Assembly: GCA_027064125.1 (NCBI GenBank)
Contig: JAMOQF010000083.1
Coordinates: 1 to 52,274, forward strand
Direction: 5' to 3'
Source of the DNA: Acidobacteriota bacterium
Lineage (GTDB): Bacteria; Acidobacteriota; JAAYUB01; JAMOQF01
DNA: 52,274 nucleotides
A model generated the notes under the pieces. That model was not told where the DNA came from. It was given only the letters and a program-made list of their open reading frames with translations, and ran no database searches. The translations under genes were made by a program, and so were the position numbers. Below, piece after piece: positions 32,539 to 44,626 of this stretch (position 1 is its first letter; each line of letters opens with the position of its first letter).

Positions 32539-32762
32539 ATTTAAATTTTTCTTAAAATTTTTGCTTAAATTTTTAGCCTGACACCAACACATAATGTTAC
32601 ACTGCTGTTTAAATTGTAAGTTTAGTGTTAAATTTGTAATTTTTAGAGAAATTAAAATTTTCGTTCAGTATATATGTTTCAATTTCTTCATAATCTCTTG
32701 ACATATTTTAAAATTAATGGTAGTAAAACACTTCAACGTTTTATCTCTTTTTGTGGGTGATT

Positions 32763-33218
32763 ATGTATATTTTAGCAGGGATACCAGAGGCTTTACAACT
32801 CAATGGAAGTATTGTTGCTGTAATGATTATCTTCCTTCTCTACCATTTTATAATGAAGTTTTTGTTTTACTCTCCCATTGAGAAGATCCTTAGAAAAAGA
32901 GCGGAACTTACAGTGAAGAGGTTTGAAAAAGTCAATAAACTTTCAGCAGAATATGAAAAGTTAATGGAAGAATATGAGAGTTCACTTAAAGATGCAAGGT
33001 TAGAAGGAATGAAACTTGTTGAGGAAGTGAGAAAAAAGGCGCTTAAGTCAAAGGATGAAAGACTTGAAAAGGTTATGGAAGAGGAAAAGAGGAAACTTGA
33101 ATCTCATAAAATGGAAATTCTTGAAAGTGTAGAAAAAGGGAAAAAGATTCTGGAGGAGGAATCTGTCAAAATAGCGGAAGAAATTGTTTCAAAATTTTTG
33201 GCTGGGAGTACAAAATAG
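32763..33218 (+). CDS. atpF: ATP synthase F0 b-type subunit
   Basis: N-terminal TM, long charged coiled coil, upstream of atpH/atpA. Confidence 0.85.
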   Translation: MYILAGIPEALQLNGSIVAVMIIFLLYHFIMKFLFYSPIEKILRKRAELTVKRFEKVNKLSAEYEKLMEEYESSLKDARLEGMKLVEEVRKKALKSKDERLEKVMEEEKRKLESHKMEILESVEKGKKILEEESVKIAEEIVSKFLAGSTK

Positions 33219-33220
33219 TA

Positions 33221-33784
33221 ATGTTTAATAGATTTTTAATCTCTATTGTTTTAGTTTTGAACTTTTCAGATCTCATTTTTGCAGGGGAAATAAAGAATAA
33301 CTTTTCACCTGCTCTTACCTGGGCGGGGAGAATTTTTGATTTCTTAGGTGTTGTCTTTATCCTTGTGTATTTTTTGAGAAAGCCCACTATTGAATTTTTT
33401 AGAGAAAGGACAAAAAGGATAAAAAAGGAAATAGGTAAGGCTGAGAAATTGGAAAGGGAGATTGTTGAAAAACTTGATGGAATAAAAACGAAAATGGAAT
33501 TGCTTGATGAGGAAATTGCTAAGATAAAGGATGAGTATGAGAAAAACGCTGAATCTCTTGAAAAAAGGATAATGGAAGAAACCGAGGTGGAGATGGAAAG
33601 GGCTCGCATGAGGGCAGAAAGGGAGATAGAGAATATGGTAAAAAAGGGGATGGAGGAGTTAAAGAAATATGCGGCTTTGAAATCAATTGAATTGTCTGAA
33701 AAGATGCTAAAGGAAAGAATGAATAAAGGGGAAAAGGAAAGATTTTTTGAAGAAATTATAGCCACTCTGGAGAAGAAAAATTGA
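33221..33784 (+). CDS. atpF: Second ATP synthase F0 b-type subunit
   Basis: Signal/TM then ALTWAGRIFDFLGVVFILVYFLRKPTIEFFRERTKRIKKEI coiled coil. Confidence 0.82.
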   Translation: MFNRFLISIVLVLNFSDLIFAGEIKNNFSPALTWAGRIFDFLGVVFILVYFLRKPTIEFFRERTKRIKKEIGKAEKLEREIVEKLDGIKTKMELLDEEIAKIKDEYEKNAESLEKRIMEETEVEMERARMRAEREIENMVKKGMEELKKYAALKSIELSEKMLKERMNKGEKERFFEEIIATLEKKN

Positions 33785-34320
33785 AAAAGATTTCAGTATT
33801 AAAGAGATTTGCAGTGTCTTTTGTGGATGTTATATATGAAAAAAAAGAGAGAAAGAACATTTTGGAACATTTTAAACTTTTTCTCAGTGCCTTTGATGAA
33901 AGTGAAGATCTGAGAAAGGTCCTTACAAATCCCGTTTTACCCTTCTCTGTTAAATCTGGTATTGTTGAAAAAATAGTTAAAGAGTATTCCCTAAATGAGG
34001 AATTTGGAAATTTTTTAAAAATATTGGTTAAGAATTACGCAATTAAATACTTAAATGATATCTATAATTTAACGGTTGAAGAATTAAACAGAAGAGATGG
34101 TATTAAGTTTGTGGAATTGAGGATTGCTCCACCCTTTTCCAAGAAACACACCAGGAAGATTGAAGATCTTCTTGAGAAAAAGACTGGTCTGGATATTGTT
34201 TTGGATGTCAAAGAGGAGGAAGATTTAATAGCTGGTTTTTGGTTGAAGGTTGGAAGTAAGATCTACGATGGTAGTTTAAAGGGACAACTTGAGAACTTGA
34301 AAAAAAGATTAATTTCATAA
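33781..34320 (+). CDS. atpH: ATP synthase F1 delta subunit
   Basis: [13 protein letters not shown]..., C-terminal [30 protein letters not shown] start. Confidence 0.92.
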   Translation: MKKISVLKRFAVSFVDVIYEKKERKNILEHFKLFLSAFDESEDLRKVLTNPVLPFSVKSGIVEKIVKEYSLNEEFGNFLKILVKNYAIKYLNDIYNLTVEELNRRDGIKFVELRIAPPFSKKHTRKIEDLLEKKTGLDIVLDVKEEEDLIAGFWLKVGSKIYDGSLKGQLENLKKRLIS

Positions 34321-34336
34321 AATTTTGGGAGAAGGT

Positions 34337-35869
34337 ATGAAGATAAAAGTTGAAGAAATCACTAAAATTATAAAGGATGAAATAAAGGGCTTTGAAAAAA
34401 GCGTTGAAGTTGCAGAGGTAGGGACGGTCATTAGTGTAGGTGATGGTATTGCAAGAATATATGGACTTGAAAATGTCATGTATGGTGAGTTGCTCGATTT
34501 TCCAGGAGGCGTCAAAGGAATAGCCCTTAACCTTGAAGAGGACAATGTGGGTTCCGTTTTGCTGGGAGAATATTTTGAAATTAAAGAGGGAGATGAAGTT
34601 AAGAGAACTAAAAGGATTATGAGTGTTCCTGTGGGTGAGGAACTCTTAGGAAGGGTTGTTAATGCCCTTGGTGAACCGATAGATGGAAAGGGACCTATAA
34701 ATGCAAAGCAGTATAATCCCATTGAAAGACTTGCCCCTGGAGTTGTTGACAGACAACCTGTTAAGGAACCTCTTCAAACGGGGTTAAAGGCTGTTGACTC
34801 AATGGTGCCAATTGGTAGGGGACAGCGTGAGTTGATTATTGGAGATAGACAAACTGGAAAAACAGCCATTTTGGTTGATACCATAATAAATCAGAAAAAT
34901 ACAGATGTTTATTGTATATATGTTGCAATTGGACAGAAACAGTCCACAATTGCCAGGGTGGTAAAGACCTTTGAAGAATATGGGCTTATGGAAAAGACAA
35001 TTGTTGTGGCGGCATCTGCAAGTGATCCTGCCACAATGCAATATATTGCCCCCTATGCTGGATGTGCGATGGGTGAGTATTTTAGGGACAATAAAAAACA
35101 TGCCCTCGTGGTTTATGACGATCTTTCAAAACATGCTGCGGCATATCGTGAGATTTCACTTCTTTTGAGGAGACCTCCAGGACGTGAGGCATATCCCGGG
35201 GATGTCTTCTATCTCCACTCAAGACTTCTTGAGAGGGCTGCAAAATTAAACGATGAGTTGGGGGGTGGTTCTCTTACAGCGCTTCCTGTAATTGAAACTC
35301 AGGCAGGAGATATTTCAGCATATATTCCCACAAATGTTATTTCAATTACAGATGGGCAGATCTTTTTGGAAACAGACCTATTCCATGCAGGTATTAGGCC
35401 TGCAATAAATGTTGGTAATTCAGTTTCCCGTGTTGGTGGAAATGCACAGATAAAGGCCATGAAGCAGGTTGCAGGAACTTTGAGATTGGAACTTGCCCAG
35501 TATAGAGAGTTGGCGGCCTTTGCCCAGTTTGGAAGTGATCTGGATAAAGCAACAAAGGCTCAGTTAAATAGAGGTGAAAGGTTAACTGAAATTTTAAAAC
35601 AGGAACAGTATAAACCGCTTCCTGTTGAAAAACAGATTATGATAATTTTTACAGCCACAAATGGATATCTTGATGATATAGAACTTCATCACATAAAGGA
35701 GTTCGAATCTGAGTTTTATGAATATCTGGATACAAGACATGGGGAATTGCTGAGTTCCATTTTGGAAAAGAAGAAACTTGATGATGAATTAATTTCAGAG
35801 ATGAAATCTGCCATTGAGGAATTTAAGAAGGGATTTGTTGAAAAGAGATATTCCAATAAAAGTGAATAA
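34337..35869 (+). CDS. atpA: ATP synthase F1 alpha subunit
   Basis: [38 protein letters not shown]. Confidence 0.98.
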   Translation: MKIKVEEITKIIKDEIKGFEKSVEVAEVGTVISVGDGIARIYGLENVMYGELLDFPGGVKGIALNLEEDNVGSVLLGEYFEIKEGDEVKRTKRIMSVPVGEELLGRVVNALGEPIDGKGPINAKQYNPIERLAPGVVDRQPVKEPLQTGLKAVDSMVPIGRGQRELIIGDRQTGKTAILVDTIINQKNTDVYCIYVAIGQKQSTIARVVKTFEEYGLMEKTIVVAASASDPATMQYIAPYAGCAMGEYFRDNKKHALVVYDDLSKHAAAYREISLLLRRPPGREAYPGDVFYLHSRLLERAAKLNDELGGGSLTALPVIETQAGDISAYIPTNVISITDGQIFLETDLFHAGIRPAINVGNSVSRVGGNAQIKAMKQVAGTLRLELAQYRELAAFAQFGSDLDKATKAQLNRGERLTEILKQEQYKPLPVEKQIMIIFTATNGYLDDIELHHIKEFESEFYEYLDTRHGELLSSILEKKKLDDELISEMKSAIEEFKKGFVEKRYSNKSE

Positions 35870-35890
35870 AGAGTGGGAAGGTAGAAGAAG

Positions 35891-36751
35891 ATGCCAAATT
35901 TAATTGATATAAGAAGAAGAATCAAAAGTGTTCAGAACACTCAACAGATAACAAGGGCCATGAAGTTTGTGTCTGCTGCAAAGTTAAAAAGGGCGCAGGA
36001 TAGGATTTTTGGTGCAAGGCCCTATGTTAAGAGTTTATTTAAATTGATTAACCACATAGCATCAAGTGGAAATATCCCTTCCCATCCTTTTTTAGAAGAG
36101 ATTGATTCAAATAGATATCTTGTGGTTTTAATAACAGGGGATAAGGGACTCTGCGGTGCATTTAATGCGAATTTAATAAAGGCTGCGTACTCATTTTTTG
36201 AAAAAAATGAAGATGGAGAGTTGCTTCTTGATTTAATAGGTAAAAAGGGGTATGAGCACTTCAAAAAGAGAAATTTTGAGGTATTTAACTACTTTGTGGA
36301 TAGACTTATGCATGTTGACATGGCTCTTGCCGAAGAGATAGCAAAGCCTTTGATAGATGCCTTTCTTGAAAAAAGAATTGGGAAGATTTTCATAATTTAC
36401 AATGAGTTTAAATCGGTACTCCAGCAGAAAATAACCATAGAACAACTTCTCCCCATTACAAGTTTTAACTTTGATGAGGAAAAGGAGGAAAGTTTAAACT
36501 TTATTTTTGACCAGGATCCAGCTCAGATAATAGAGGATCTATTTCCCAGTCATGTTAAGATTCAAATATATCATGCACTACTTGAATCAGTGGCAAGTGA
36601 ACATGGAGCGAGAATGGCTGCCATGGATGCTGCAACTAAGAATGCTGAAGAGATGATAAGGCAACTTACGCTTTTTAGAAATAGGGTGAGACAGGCTTCC
36701 ATTACAAAAGAGATAATTGAGATAGTAAGTGGTGCCAATGCACTTGAATAA
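35891..36751 (+). CDS. atpG: ATP synthase F1 gamma subunit
   Basis: DIRRRIKSVQNTQQITRAMKFVSAAKLKRAQ, RNRVRQASITKEIIEIVSGANAL. Confidence 0.97.
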   Translation: MPNLIDIRRRIKSVQNTQQITRAMKFVSAAKLKRAQDRIFGARPYVKSLFKLINHIASSGNIPSHPFLEEIDSNRYLVVLITGDKGLCGAFNANLIKAAYSFFEKNEDGELLLDLIGKKGYEHFKKRNFEVFNYFVDRLMHVDMALAEEIAKPLIDAFLEKRIGKIFIIYNEFKSVLQQKITIEQLLPITSFNFDEEKEESLNFIFDQDPAQIIEDLFPSHVKIQIYHALLESVASEHGARMAAMDAATKNAEEMIRQLTLFRNRVRQASITKEIIEIVSGANALE

Positions 36752-38185
<1,434 letters not shown>

Positions 38186-38194
38186 AGTTTCAAT

Positions 38195-38614
38195 ATGAAG
38201 AAATTTAGTCTGGATATTTTAACCCCTGATAGGGTTATTCATAGTGGATATGTCAAATATGTTTCCATTCCCGAGGTTGATGGAGAAATAATGATTTTAC
38301 CTGGACATGCCCCTTTGATTGGAGAACTTGGAATTGGAATTATTAAACTTGAAACCACTAACGATGTGAAAAAAGAATTTTTTTGTAGTGGTGGCTTTAT
38401 AGATGTAACCTGGGAAAATGTTACAATACTTGCTAATGTGGTAAAAGAAGTTGATGAAATTGATAGAGATGTAATTGAAAGACAGAGGGAAGAGATAATG
38501 GAGAAACTTTTTTCCTCCTCAACGGAATATGACTATGGGGAACTTATGAAGGAGTTGAAGATGACTGAATATCAGTTGAAACTTTTGGAAAGACAGAGTA
38601 ATGTCTCTGGTTAA
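38195..38614 (+). CDS. atpC: ATP synthase F1 epsilon subunit
   Basis: LDILTPDRVIHSGYVKYVSIPEVDGEIMILPGHAPLIGELG. Confidence 0.95.
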   Translation: MKKFSLDILTPDRVIHSGYVKYVSIPEVDGEIMILPGHAPLIGELGIGIIKLETTNDVKKEFFCSGGFIDVTWENVTILANVVKEVDEIDRDVIERQREEIMEKLFSSSTEYDYGELMKELKMTEYQLKLLERQSNVSG

Positions 38615-39275
38615 GGAACTCTTTATCTTTGACATAGATGGGGTCTTATTTAATTCTGAGTCACTTGTTATTGAAGCCGTATTTAAGGCTGTAATTGATT
38701 TTGAAAAGGAGTCAGGGTATAGGTTAAGACTTCCATCCCGAGAAAAGATTCTTTCAGGTGTTGGCCTGCCAAATGATCTGTTTATAGAAAATCTTGGATT
38801 GAATGTTTCAGATGAGGAAAAAGATCTATTTAAGAATCTCTTAATTGCAAGTGAAGTATCTTTAATGAAAAATGGAAAAGGGAATCTTTACCCTGGCATG
38901 AAAGATGTTTTGGAATATCTTTACAATAGTGGGAAAAAACTTGCCATTGGGAGTGGTTGTAAAAGGGAATATTTGATTTCCTTTCTCGAAACCTTTTCAC
39001 TTGAGGATTTTTTTGAAATATCTATTTGCGGAGATGATATAGCTGGAAGAGATAAAAAGGAAATTTTAGAGATGGTTCTTGAGCATCAGGAGATGTTTCC
39101 ATCGGAGGCAGTATATATAGGAGATACAGTTTCCGACTATTTTAGTTCAAAGGCTTTAAATGTGGATTTTATAGGGGTTTTATGGGGTTATGGGAAAAGG
39201 GAAGATTTTCCCGAAGGTGTTGAACTTGTCTCAACACTTGATGAATTGAAGAATTTACTTTACAATTTGATTTGA
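38601..39275 (+). CDS. HAD family hydrolase (beta-phosphoglucomutase/Gph-like)
   Basis: LFIFDIDGVLFNSE, AIGSGCKREYL, YIGDTVSDYFSSK. Confidence 0.88.
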   Translation: MSLVKELFIFDIDGVLFNSESLVIEAVFKAVIDFEKESGYRLRLPSREKILSGVGLPNDLFIENLGLNVSDEEKDLFKNLLIASEVSLMKNGKGNLYPGMKDVLEYLYNSGKKLAIGSGCKREYLISFLETFSLEDFFEISICGDDIAGRDKKEILEMVLEHQEMFPSEAVYIGDTVSDYFSSKALNVDFIGVLWGYGKREDFPEGVELVSTLDELKNLLYNLI

Positions 39276-39308
39276 CAGGCACTCCTTTTCTTTGTTAAGG
39301 TAGAATAT

Positions 39309-40088
39309 ATGATAATTGATTTTTTAAGTAATGTATTTTTTAATATTCTTTCTTCTATACAGGAATTTTCCATACTGAGTTTTAAAGCCTTTTTAAATGT
39401 TTTTAAGAGACCTCGATATGTAAAGGAAACCTTTGAACAGATAGATATTATTGGGGTTGGATCTTTAAGCATTGTAATACTTACAGGTTTTTTTACGGGT
39501 GGAGTACTGGCTTTACAATCCTCCCATACATTAAAGTCTTTTGGTGCAGTTGGGCTTACAGGACAACTTGTGGCTCTTTCCCTTGTAAGGGAATTGGGGC
39601 CAGTTTTAACGGCTCTTATGCTTGCTGGTAGGGTTGGATCTGGAATTGCTTCTGAACTTGGATCCATGGTTGTTACAGATCAGATAAATGCCATGAGGGC
39701 ATTGGGGGTGGATCCTCTAAAGAAACTTGTAACACCAAGGGTAGTTGCTGCAATTGTTGTGACTCCTCTTTTAACAGGAATATGTAATTTTTTTGGTTTG
39801 GTTGGTGGATGGATTGTATCTCTTTTTGAGTTGAAGTTAAGAACTTCTCTCTTCTGGTCGGTGGCCTTTCATTCCCTTTCCTATAATGATTTGATTGGGG
39901 GTATTTCAAAGCCATTTTTCTTTGGTTATATAGTTTCAATGGTTGGATGTTATTATGGTCTTTCCACCCGAGGTGGGACAAAGGGAGTTGGTAAATCCAC
40001 CACTAAAGCAGTGGTTGCAGCATCCATATTGGTGATAGCGGCTGACTTTTTTCTAAATAAATTATTAATTGAGTTAATATATTACTAA
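39309..40088 (+). CDS. mlaE: MlaE family ABC transporter permease
   Basis: GVLALQSSHTLKSFGAVGLTGQLVALSLVRELGPVLTALMLAGRVGSGIASELGSM. Confidence 0.95.
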   Translation: MIIDFLSNVFFNILSSIQEFSILSFKAFLNVFKRPRYVKETFEQIDIIGVGSLSIVILTGFFTGGVLALQSSHTLKSFGAVGLTGQLVALSLVRELGPVLTALMLAGRVGSGIASELGSMVVTDQINAMRALGVDPLKKLVTPRVVAAIVVTPLLTGICNFFGLVGGWIVSLFELKLRTSLFWSVAFHSLSYNDLIGGISKPFFFGYIVSMVGCYYGLSTRGGTKGVGKSTTKAVVAASILVIAADFFLNKLLIELIYY

Positions 40089-40090
40089 CT

Positions 40091-40879
40091 ATGATAGAGG
40101 TTAGAAATGTGTCTAAAAGTTATGGTGAGGTTCAGGTCTTAAGGGATATTTCTTTTTCTGTAAAGAGGGCAGAGAGTAAAATAATTCTTGGGAGCAACAG
40201 TTCTGGAAAATCAACATTGCTCAGGCTTTTAATGGGACTTGAAAAGCCAGATTCGGGAGAGATAATCATAGATGGAAAAGATATAACTAAATTGAGTGAA
40301 TGGGAGTTGATAAAGTTTAGAAAAAATAAAAGTATTGTATTTCAGGAGGGAGCACTTTTTGATTCACTTACAATTCGTGACAATGTTGGATTTAAGTTGT
40401 ATGATGAAGGTTGGGATGAAGAAGAGGTGGATGAGATAGTTTTTAAACTTTTACAATTTGTGGGACTTGAACATACAATAGATATGTATCCTTCTGAACT
40501 TTCTGGTGGAATGAAAAGGAGAGTTGCCATCGCAAGGGCTATGGCCGGTGAACCCAATGTGATTTTTTATGACGATCCCACTGCCGGACTTGATCCAGTT
40601 ACCTCGAGAACAATTTGTGATTTAATAGTTAAGTTAAGGGATATAGAGGGGGTAACTTCAGTGGTGGTGACCCACGATCTAAGTGTCGCTTATTTTATAT
40701 CTAATTTTATGGCTCTTGTAAATGATGAAGGGATGATTTCTTTGAGGGAACAGAGTGAAGATTTTTGTTTTATCAATAGTTCCTTCTTGATGTTAAAGGA
40801 TGGAAAAGTTATTTTTGATGGTAGTGAAAAGGCACTTAAAAAGTGTGAAGATCCCTTTGTCAGAGAATTTATTTCATAA
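40091..40879 (+). CDS. mlaF: MlaF-type ABC transporter ATP-binding protein
   Basis: GSNSSGKSTLLRLLMGL, ELSGGMKRRVAIARAMAGEPNVIFYDDPTAGLDP. Confidence 0.95.
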   Translation: MIEVRNVSKSYGEVQVLRDISFSVKRAESKIILGSNSSGKSTLLRLLMGLEKPDSGEIIIDGKDITKLSEWELIKFRKNKSIVFQEGALFDSLTIRDNVGFKLYDEGWDEEEVDEIVFKLLQFVGLEHTIDMYPSELSGGMKRRVAIARAMAGEPNVIFYDDPTAGLDPVTSRTICDLIVKLRDIEGVTSVVVTHDLSVAYFISNFMALVNDEGMISLREQSEDFCFINSSFLMLKDGKVIFDGSEKALKKCEDPFVREFIS

Positions 40880-40888
40880 TTTTTAGGA

Positions 40889-42229
40889 GTGAGAAAAGTG
40901 AGGCCTACTAAAAAGAAAAAAACAAATTGGGCAGAAGTAAGGGTTGGAATTTTCATGTTGATAAGTTTTTTCATACTAATATTATTTGTATTTAAGGTCA
41001 GTGGTGCAAAGACCCTTTTTGAAAAAAAGGTAATCTTGTTTACATATTTGCCATCCATTTCTGGATTGAAAGTAGGTGCTCCTGTGTGGCTAAATGGAGT
41101 GGAGATAGGTCAGGTGGAGTCAATTACCATTGAGGATAAGATACCAGACACCGATGCCAATAAAGAAACCTTTGCGAAAATAGATAGAATTAAATGGGAT
41201 TTAAAGAGATATAAAGATATGCTCAAGGATACAAAAAGTTCCCTTTCTCGTCTTAAAGAAAAGAAAAAAGTTAATGAAGAAGATGTATTAAAACTTAAGG
41301 ATAAAATTTCCTACTATCAGTCTAAAATTGAAAGACTTAAGAGAAGGCTTAAGGATGCATATAACAATATTCAATCAATAAAGGTTACCATGAAAATAGA
41401 GGCAAAATATGAAAAGTTTTTAAAAAAGGATTCAGAAGTTACCATTGGGACAATTGGTTTTTTGGGAGATAAATATGTGGAGATTAGCATTGGTAGATTA
41501 AATGAGCCACCCACAAAAACGAAGGATGGAAAGATATTTATTGAGGGTATAAATGAAGCAACCTTAAGACAACTTATGGTGAGTGCAAATGATTTGCTTG
41601 CAAATTTTGGGGAAATTTCAAGAAGGGTAAATAGCATTGTTACAAAGATAGATACTGGAGCAGGTACAATAGGTGCAATTGTTAACAACAAAATTTTATA
41701 TGAGAAGGTGAAAACCACCATTGAAGATGTAGATTCCACCTTTAAAAATCTTTCAGATATAACTGGTAATGTTAAAAAGGGTAGGGGAAGTGTGGGGAAA
41801 CTTTTTACAAAGGATGATTTATATGTTGAATTGAAAAAGTCTGTAAAAAACCTCAGGGAATTTATTGACAAACTTAACACATCCAGGGGGACTATAAATA
41901 AACTGGTTAAAGATCCCAAATTGTATAATAAGGCAGTTAAGTTAGTTAACGATATTGACGATGTGGTCAAAAAGATAAGAGAAGGGAAGGGAACACTGGG
42001 TAAACTCACAACAGATGATTCTTTATTTTTGGAAGTTAAAAGTACCCTTTCTAAGGTGAACGATATACTAACTCAAATAGATAGTGGTAAGGGAACAATG
42101 GGGAAATTGCTTAAAGATAAGTCATTATATAATAATTTGGACGAGACCCTTTCTCAGATGGGTAAATTGATTTACGATATTAGAAAGAATCCCAAGAAGT
42201 ATATAAGAATTAAGTTTGGGCTTTTTTAA
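40889..42229 (+). CDS. mlaD: MlaD/MCE-domain protein with coiled-coil insert and C-terminal tandem repeats
   Basis: N-terminal TM, GLKVGAPVWLNGVEIGQVESI ... GFLGDKYVEI; follows mlaE-mlaF. Confidence 0.9.
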   Translation: MRKVRPTKKKKTNWAEVRVGIFMLISFFILILFVFKVSGAKTLFEKKVILFTYLPSISGLKVGAPVWLNGVEIGQVESITIEDKIPDTDANKETFAKIDRIKWDLKRYKDMLKDTKSSLSRLKEKKKVNEEDVLKLKDKISYYQSKIERLKRRLKDAYNNIQSIKVTMKIEAKYEKFLKKDSEVTIGTIGFLGDKYVEISIGRLNEPPTKTKDGKIFIEGINEATLRQLMVSANDLLANFGEISRRVNSIVTKIDTGAGTIGAIVNNKILYEKVKTTIEDVDSTFKNLSDITGNVKKGRGSVGKLFTKDDLYVELKKSVKNLREFIDKLNTSRGTINKLVKDPKLYNKAVKLVNDIDDVVKKIREGKGTLGKLTTDDSLFLEVKSTLSKVNDILTQIDSGKGTMGKLLKDKSLYNNLDETLSQMGKLIYDIRKNPKKYIRIKFGLF

Positions 42230-42232
42230 GGT

Positions 42233-42640
42233 ATGAAATTTGAAAAAAATTATGGGGAAGGCCTTGATCTTTTTCAAATATGGGGAATTGTTTCCCTTTT
42301 TCTATTTTTAATTGCAAGGTTTTTCCCATTTTTTAAATATAATATCCCCCTTTGTACCTTCAGGAGGGTTACGGGTATTCCATGTCCTACATGTGGAATG
42401 ACTACATGTTTTATATACATGACCCACTTTCAAATTAAAGATGCCATTCTAATTTCTCCACTGGGATCTGTTGTTTTTTTATTTTCTTTTCTTTCTCTTT
42501 TATACTTTATCTTTACTTGCTTTTTTAAACTTCCAAAAATTAAAATTGTAATGAGTAAAAGGGAAAAAAGTATTTTTATGATAATTTTTGTAATATTACT
42601 TTTTTTAAACTGGATCTACAATATAAACCATCTACTTTAA
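42233..42640 (+). CDS. DUF2752-like small membrane protein
   Basis: CTFRRVTGIPCPTCGMTTCF motif, TM segments. Confidence 0.8.
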   Translation: MKFEKNYGEGLDLFQIWGIVSLFLFLIARFFPFFKYNIPLCTFRRVTGIPCPTCGMTTCFIYMTHFQIKDAILISPLGSVVFLFSFLSLLYFIFTCFFKLPKIKIVMSKREKSIFMIIFVILLFLNWIYNINHLL

Positions 42641-44611
42641 GCTTTTGTAGTAATCCACAAAAATGGATGGATCCAGTGAATTTCCATATTTATCAACAAG
42701 GATGAAGTTGTAATTTTTCCCATTTTTTAGTTTTATGTGGAAACATTTAAAACCGCCTATGTCCCAGAAATTTGTTTTCACCTCTTTTATACTATAAAAG
42801 TGAACTTCTAAACTGTCTTTTCTGCCATCATTTGTAAAAGTTGGCATATAAACAAGGGTATCTCCATTTTTTATAAAAATTATTCCGGAATCATATTGCG
42901 TAAAATCTCCCGAGTGATCGTGTATTACATAAAAAACCCTTGAACCTCTAATTGCCTTTTCTATTTCCGACAGTTGCTCCATTTTATTTTGATATTCTGA
43001 AAGTGCTTCATCCTCTGGAAAGGTCTTTTTATATAGGGAGAAGATGTGTTTAGCCTTCCTGTAATTTTGGTTGGTGATTGCTGAGTCAAGGGCAACTTTT
43101 ACTTCTTCGAGAATTATTTCTTTTAGGTCCAGTAGTTCTGGGTCATTTGGATTCATTTCCTTTGCCTTTTGGTAGTAGTAAATGGCATTGTCTTTTGGTG
43201 GAGAGAATATTTTCCCATTTTCGTAGCATGAGTTTATTTTACTGAGTAGTTGAGCAAACTGTAATTTATTGTCCAGAATGGAATTGTTCTCTTTCTGAAC
43301 TTCTGTGGAGAAGTTTTCCTTTGCAAGTGGATTTTTGGGTATTTTGTTTTTAGATGTTTTAGTTTCGGTCTTTGGAGTAGATTTGGAAAAAACTTTGTTT
43401 TTTGGCTTATTTGTAGTGTTTGTTTTATTTTTTGGCCTTTTAAAAATTCCCGTTGCAATTTCTTTAGCGATAGAGGCCACTGCCTTTTGAGGGATCTGTT
43501 GCTGTGGCTTATTTTTTTGTGTGGTAAAGTTTGAAATTTTTTTTATTGGGTTCTGAACATTTACTTTTTTCACTAAGGTAGTCGATGATTTTCCTTTAGG
43601 AGGGGCTTTTTTTCTTCCTTTTATCAAAATAATTGCCAGGATGAGTGTTGTGATAAATAAAAGGGAAATAAAAGATGCTATTAGAATTTTTTTATTTCCT
43701 GAAAGAAGTTCTGTGGCTTTATTTGCCGTTTTTTCCACAATGGTTTTTGATTCCAGAATTGGAATGTTGTGCTCATTTAAGTTAGTATCATTTTTAATGG
43801 CATTTAGTAGAGATTCAAGAGCCCTTCTGAATTCATCGGCGCTTTTGTATCTGTTGTTGGGATTTTTTTCCAGAGATTTCAGGATAATTTTGTCCACTAT
43901 TTTGGGTAAATCGGGATTGATTTTTGAGGGAAGGGGTGGCTGGGATTTTATATGTGCCTCAAGTATTTCAAATTCAGTGTTTCCAATGAAGGGAGGTCTC
44001 CCGGTAATTACTTCAAAGATAGTTGCCCCTAAGGAATATATATCACTTCTAAAGTCAACTTCATTTCCCTTTACCTGTTCCGGGGACATGTAGTAAATTG
44101 TGCCCAGGTGTGTTCCAGTTTTTGTTAGTTTTGAGGCACCTTTAATTTTTGCAATTCCAAAATCCATTACCTTTGCAGTTCCATCTTTACTTATCAGTAT
44201 GTTTGAAGGTTTTATATCTCTGTGTATTATCCCTGATCTATGTGCAGTACTGATTCCTTTGAGAACCTGAATGAAGATGTTAAGCGCCTTTTTTAGGGGA
44301 ATTTTACCCTTTTTTTCGAGAATTTCAGAGAGGGATATTCCATCAATATATTCCATAACCATGAAAAGATTGTTTTTATATTCAAATAGGGAAAAAAGGG
44401 TGCAGATGTTGGGGTGGATGAGTTTTGCCTGTACCTTTGCCTCTATTTTAAATCTTTCAATTAATTCTTTATTCTTTGAAAATTGACTGTGTAAAACTTT
44501 TATTGCTACTGTTCTGTCCAGATTTAAATCTATGGCTTTGTAAACAGCCCCCATCCCTCCTTCACCAATTTTAGAAATTATTTTGTAATTGAGAATGACC
44601 TTTCCTATCAT
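42632..44611 (-). CDS. Membrane Ser/Thr protein kinase with extracytoplasmic C-terminal domain
   Basis: IGEGGMGAVYKA, HRDIKPSNILIS, DFGIAK, GTIYYMSPEQ; one TM (ILIASFISLLFITTLILAIILI); C-terminal beta-rich domain. Confidence 0.93.
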   Translation of the reverse strand: MIGKVILNYKIISKIGEGGMGAVYKAIDLNLDRTVAIKVLHSQFSKNKELIERFKIEAKVQAKLIHPNICTLFSLFEYKNNLFMVMEYIDGISLSEILEKKGKIPLKKALNIFIQVLKGISTAHRSGIIHRDIKPSNILISKDGTAKVMDFGIAKIKGASKLTKTGTHLGTIYYMSPEQVKGNEVDFRSDIYSLGATIFEVITGRPPFIGNTEFEILEAHIKSQPPLPSKINPDLPKIVDKIILKSLEKNPNNRYKSADEFRRALESLLNAIKNDTNLNEHNIPILESKTIVEKTANKATELLSGNKKILIASFISLLFITTLILAIILIKGRKKAPPKGKSSTTLVKKVNVQNPIKKISNFTTQKNKPQQQIPQKAVASIAKEIATGIFKRPKNKTNTTNKPKNKVFSKSTPKTETKTSKNKIPKNPLAKENFSTEVQKENNSILDNKLQFAQLLSKINSCYENGKIFSPPKDNAIYYYQKAKEMNPNDPELLDLKEIILEEVKVALDSAITNQNYRKAKHIFSLYKKTFPEDEALSEYQNKMEQLSEIEKAIRGSRVFYVIHDHSGDFTQYDSGIIFIKNGDTLVYMPTFTNDGRKDSLEVHFYSIKEVKTNFWDIGGFKCFHIKLKNGKNYNFILVDKYGNSLDPSIFVDYYKSLK

Positions 44612-44626
44612 TTTACATCCTCATAT

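Noticed and set aside
33166-33765. 199-aa antisense ORF opposite the second atpF
   Set aside because: Lies wholly antisense to a well-supported coiled-coil b subunit; Ser/Phe/Ile-rich composition is the mirror of Lys/Glu-rich codons.
41371-42009. 212-aa antisense ORF opposite the MCE gene
   Set aside because: Shadow ORF of a repetitive coding region; no domain motif or RBS seen.
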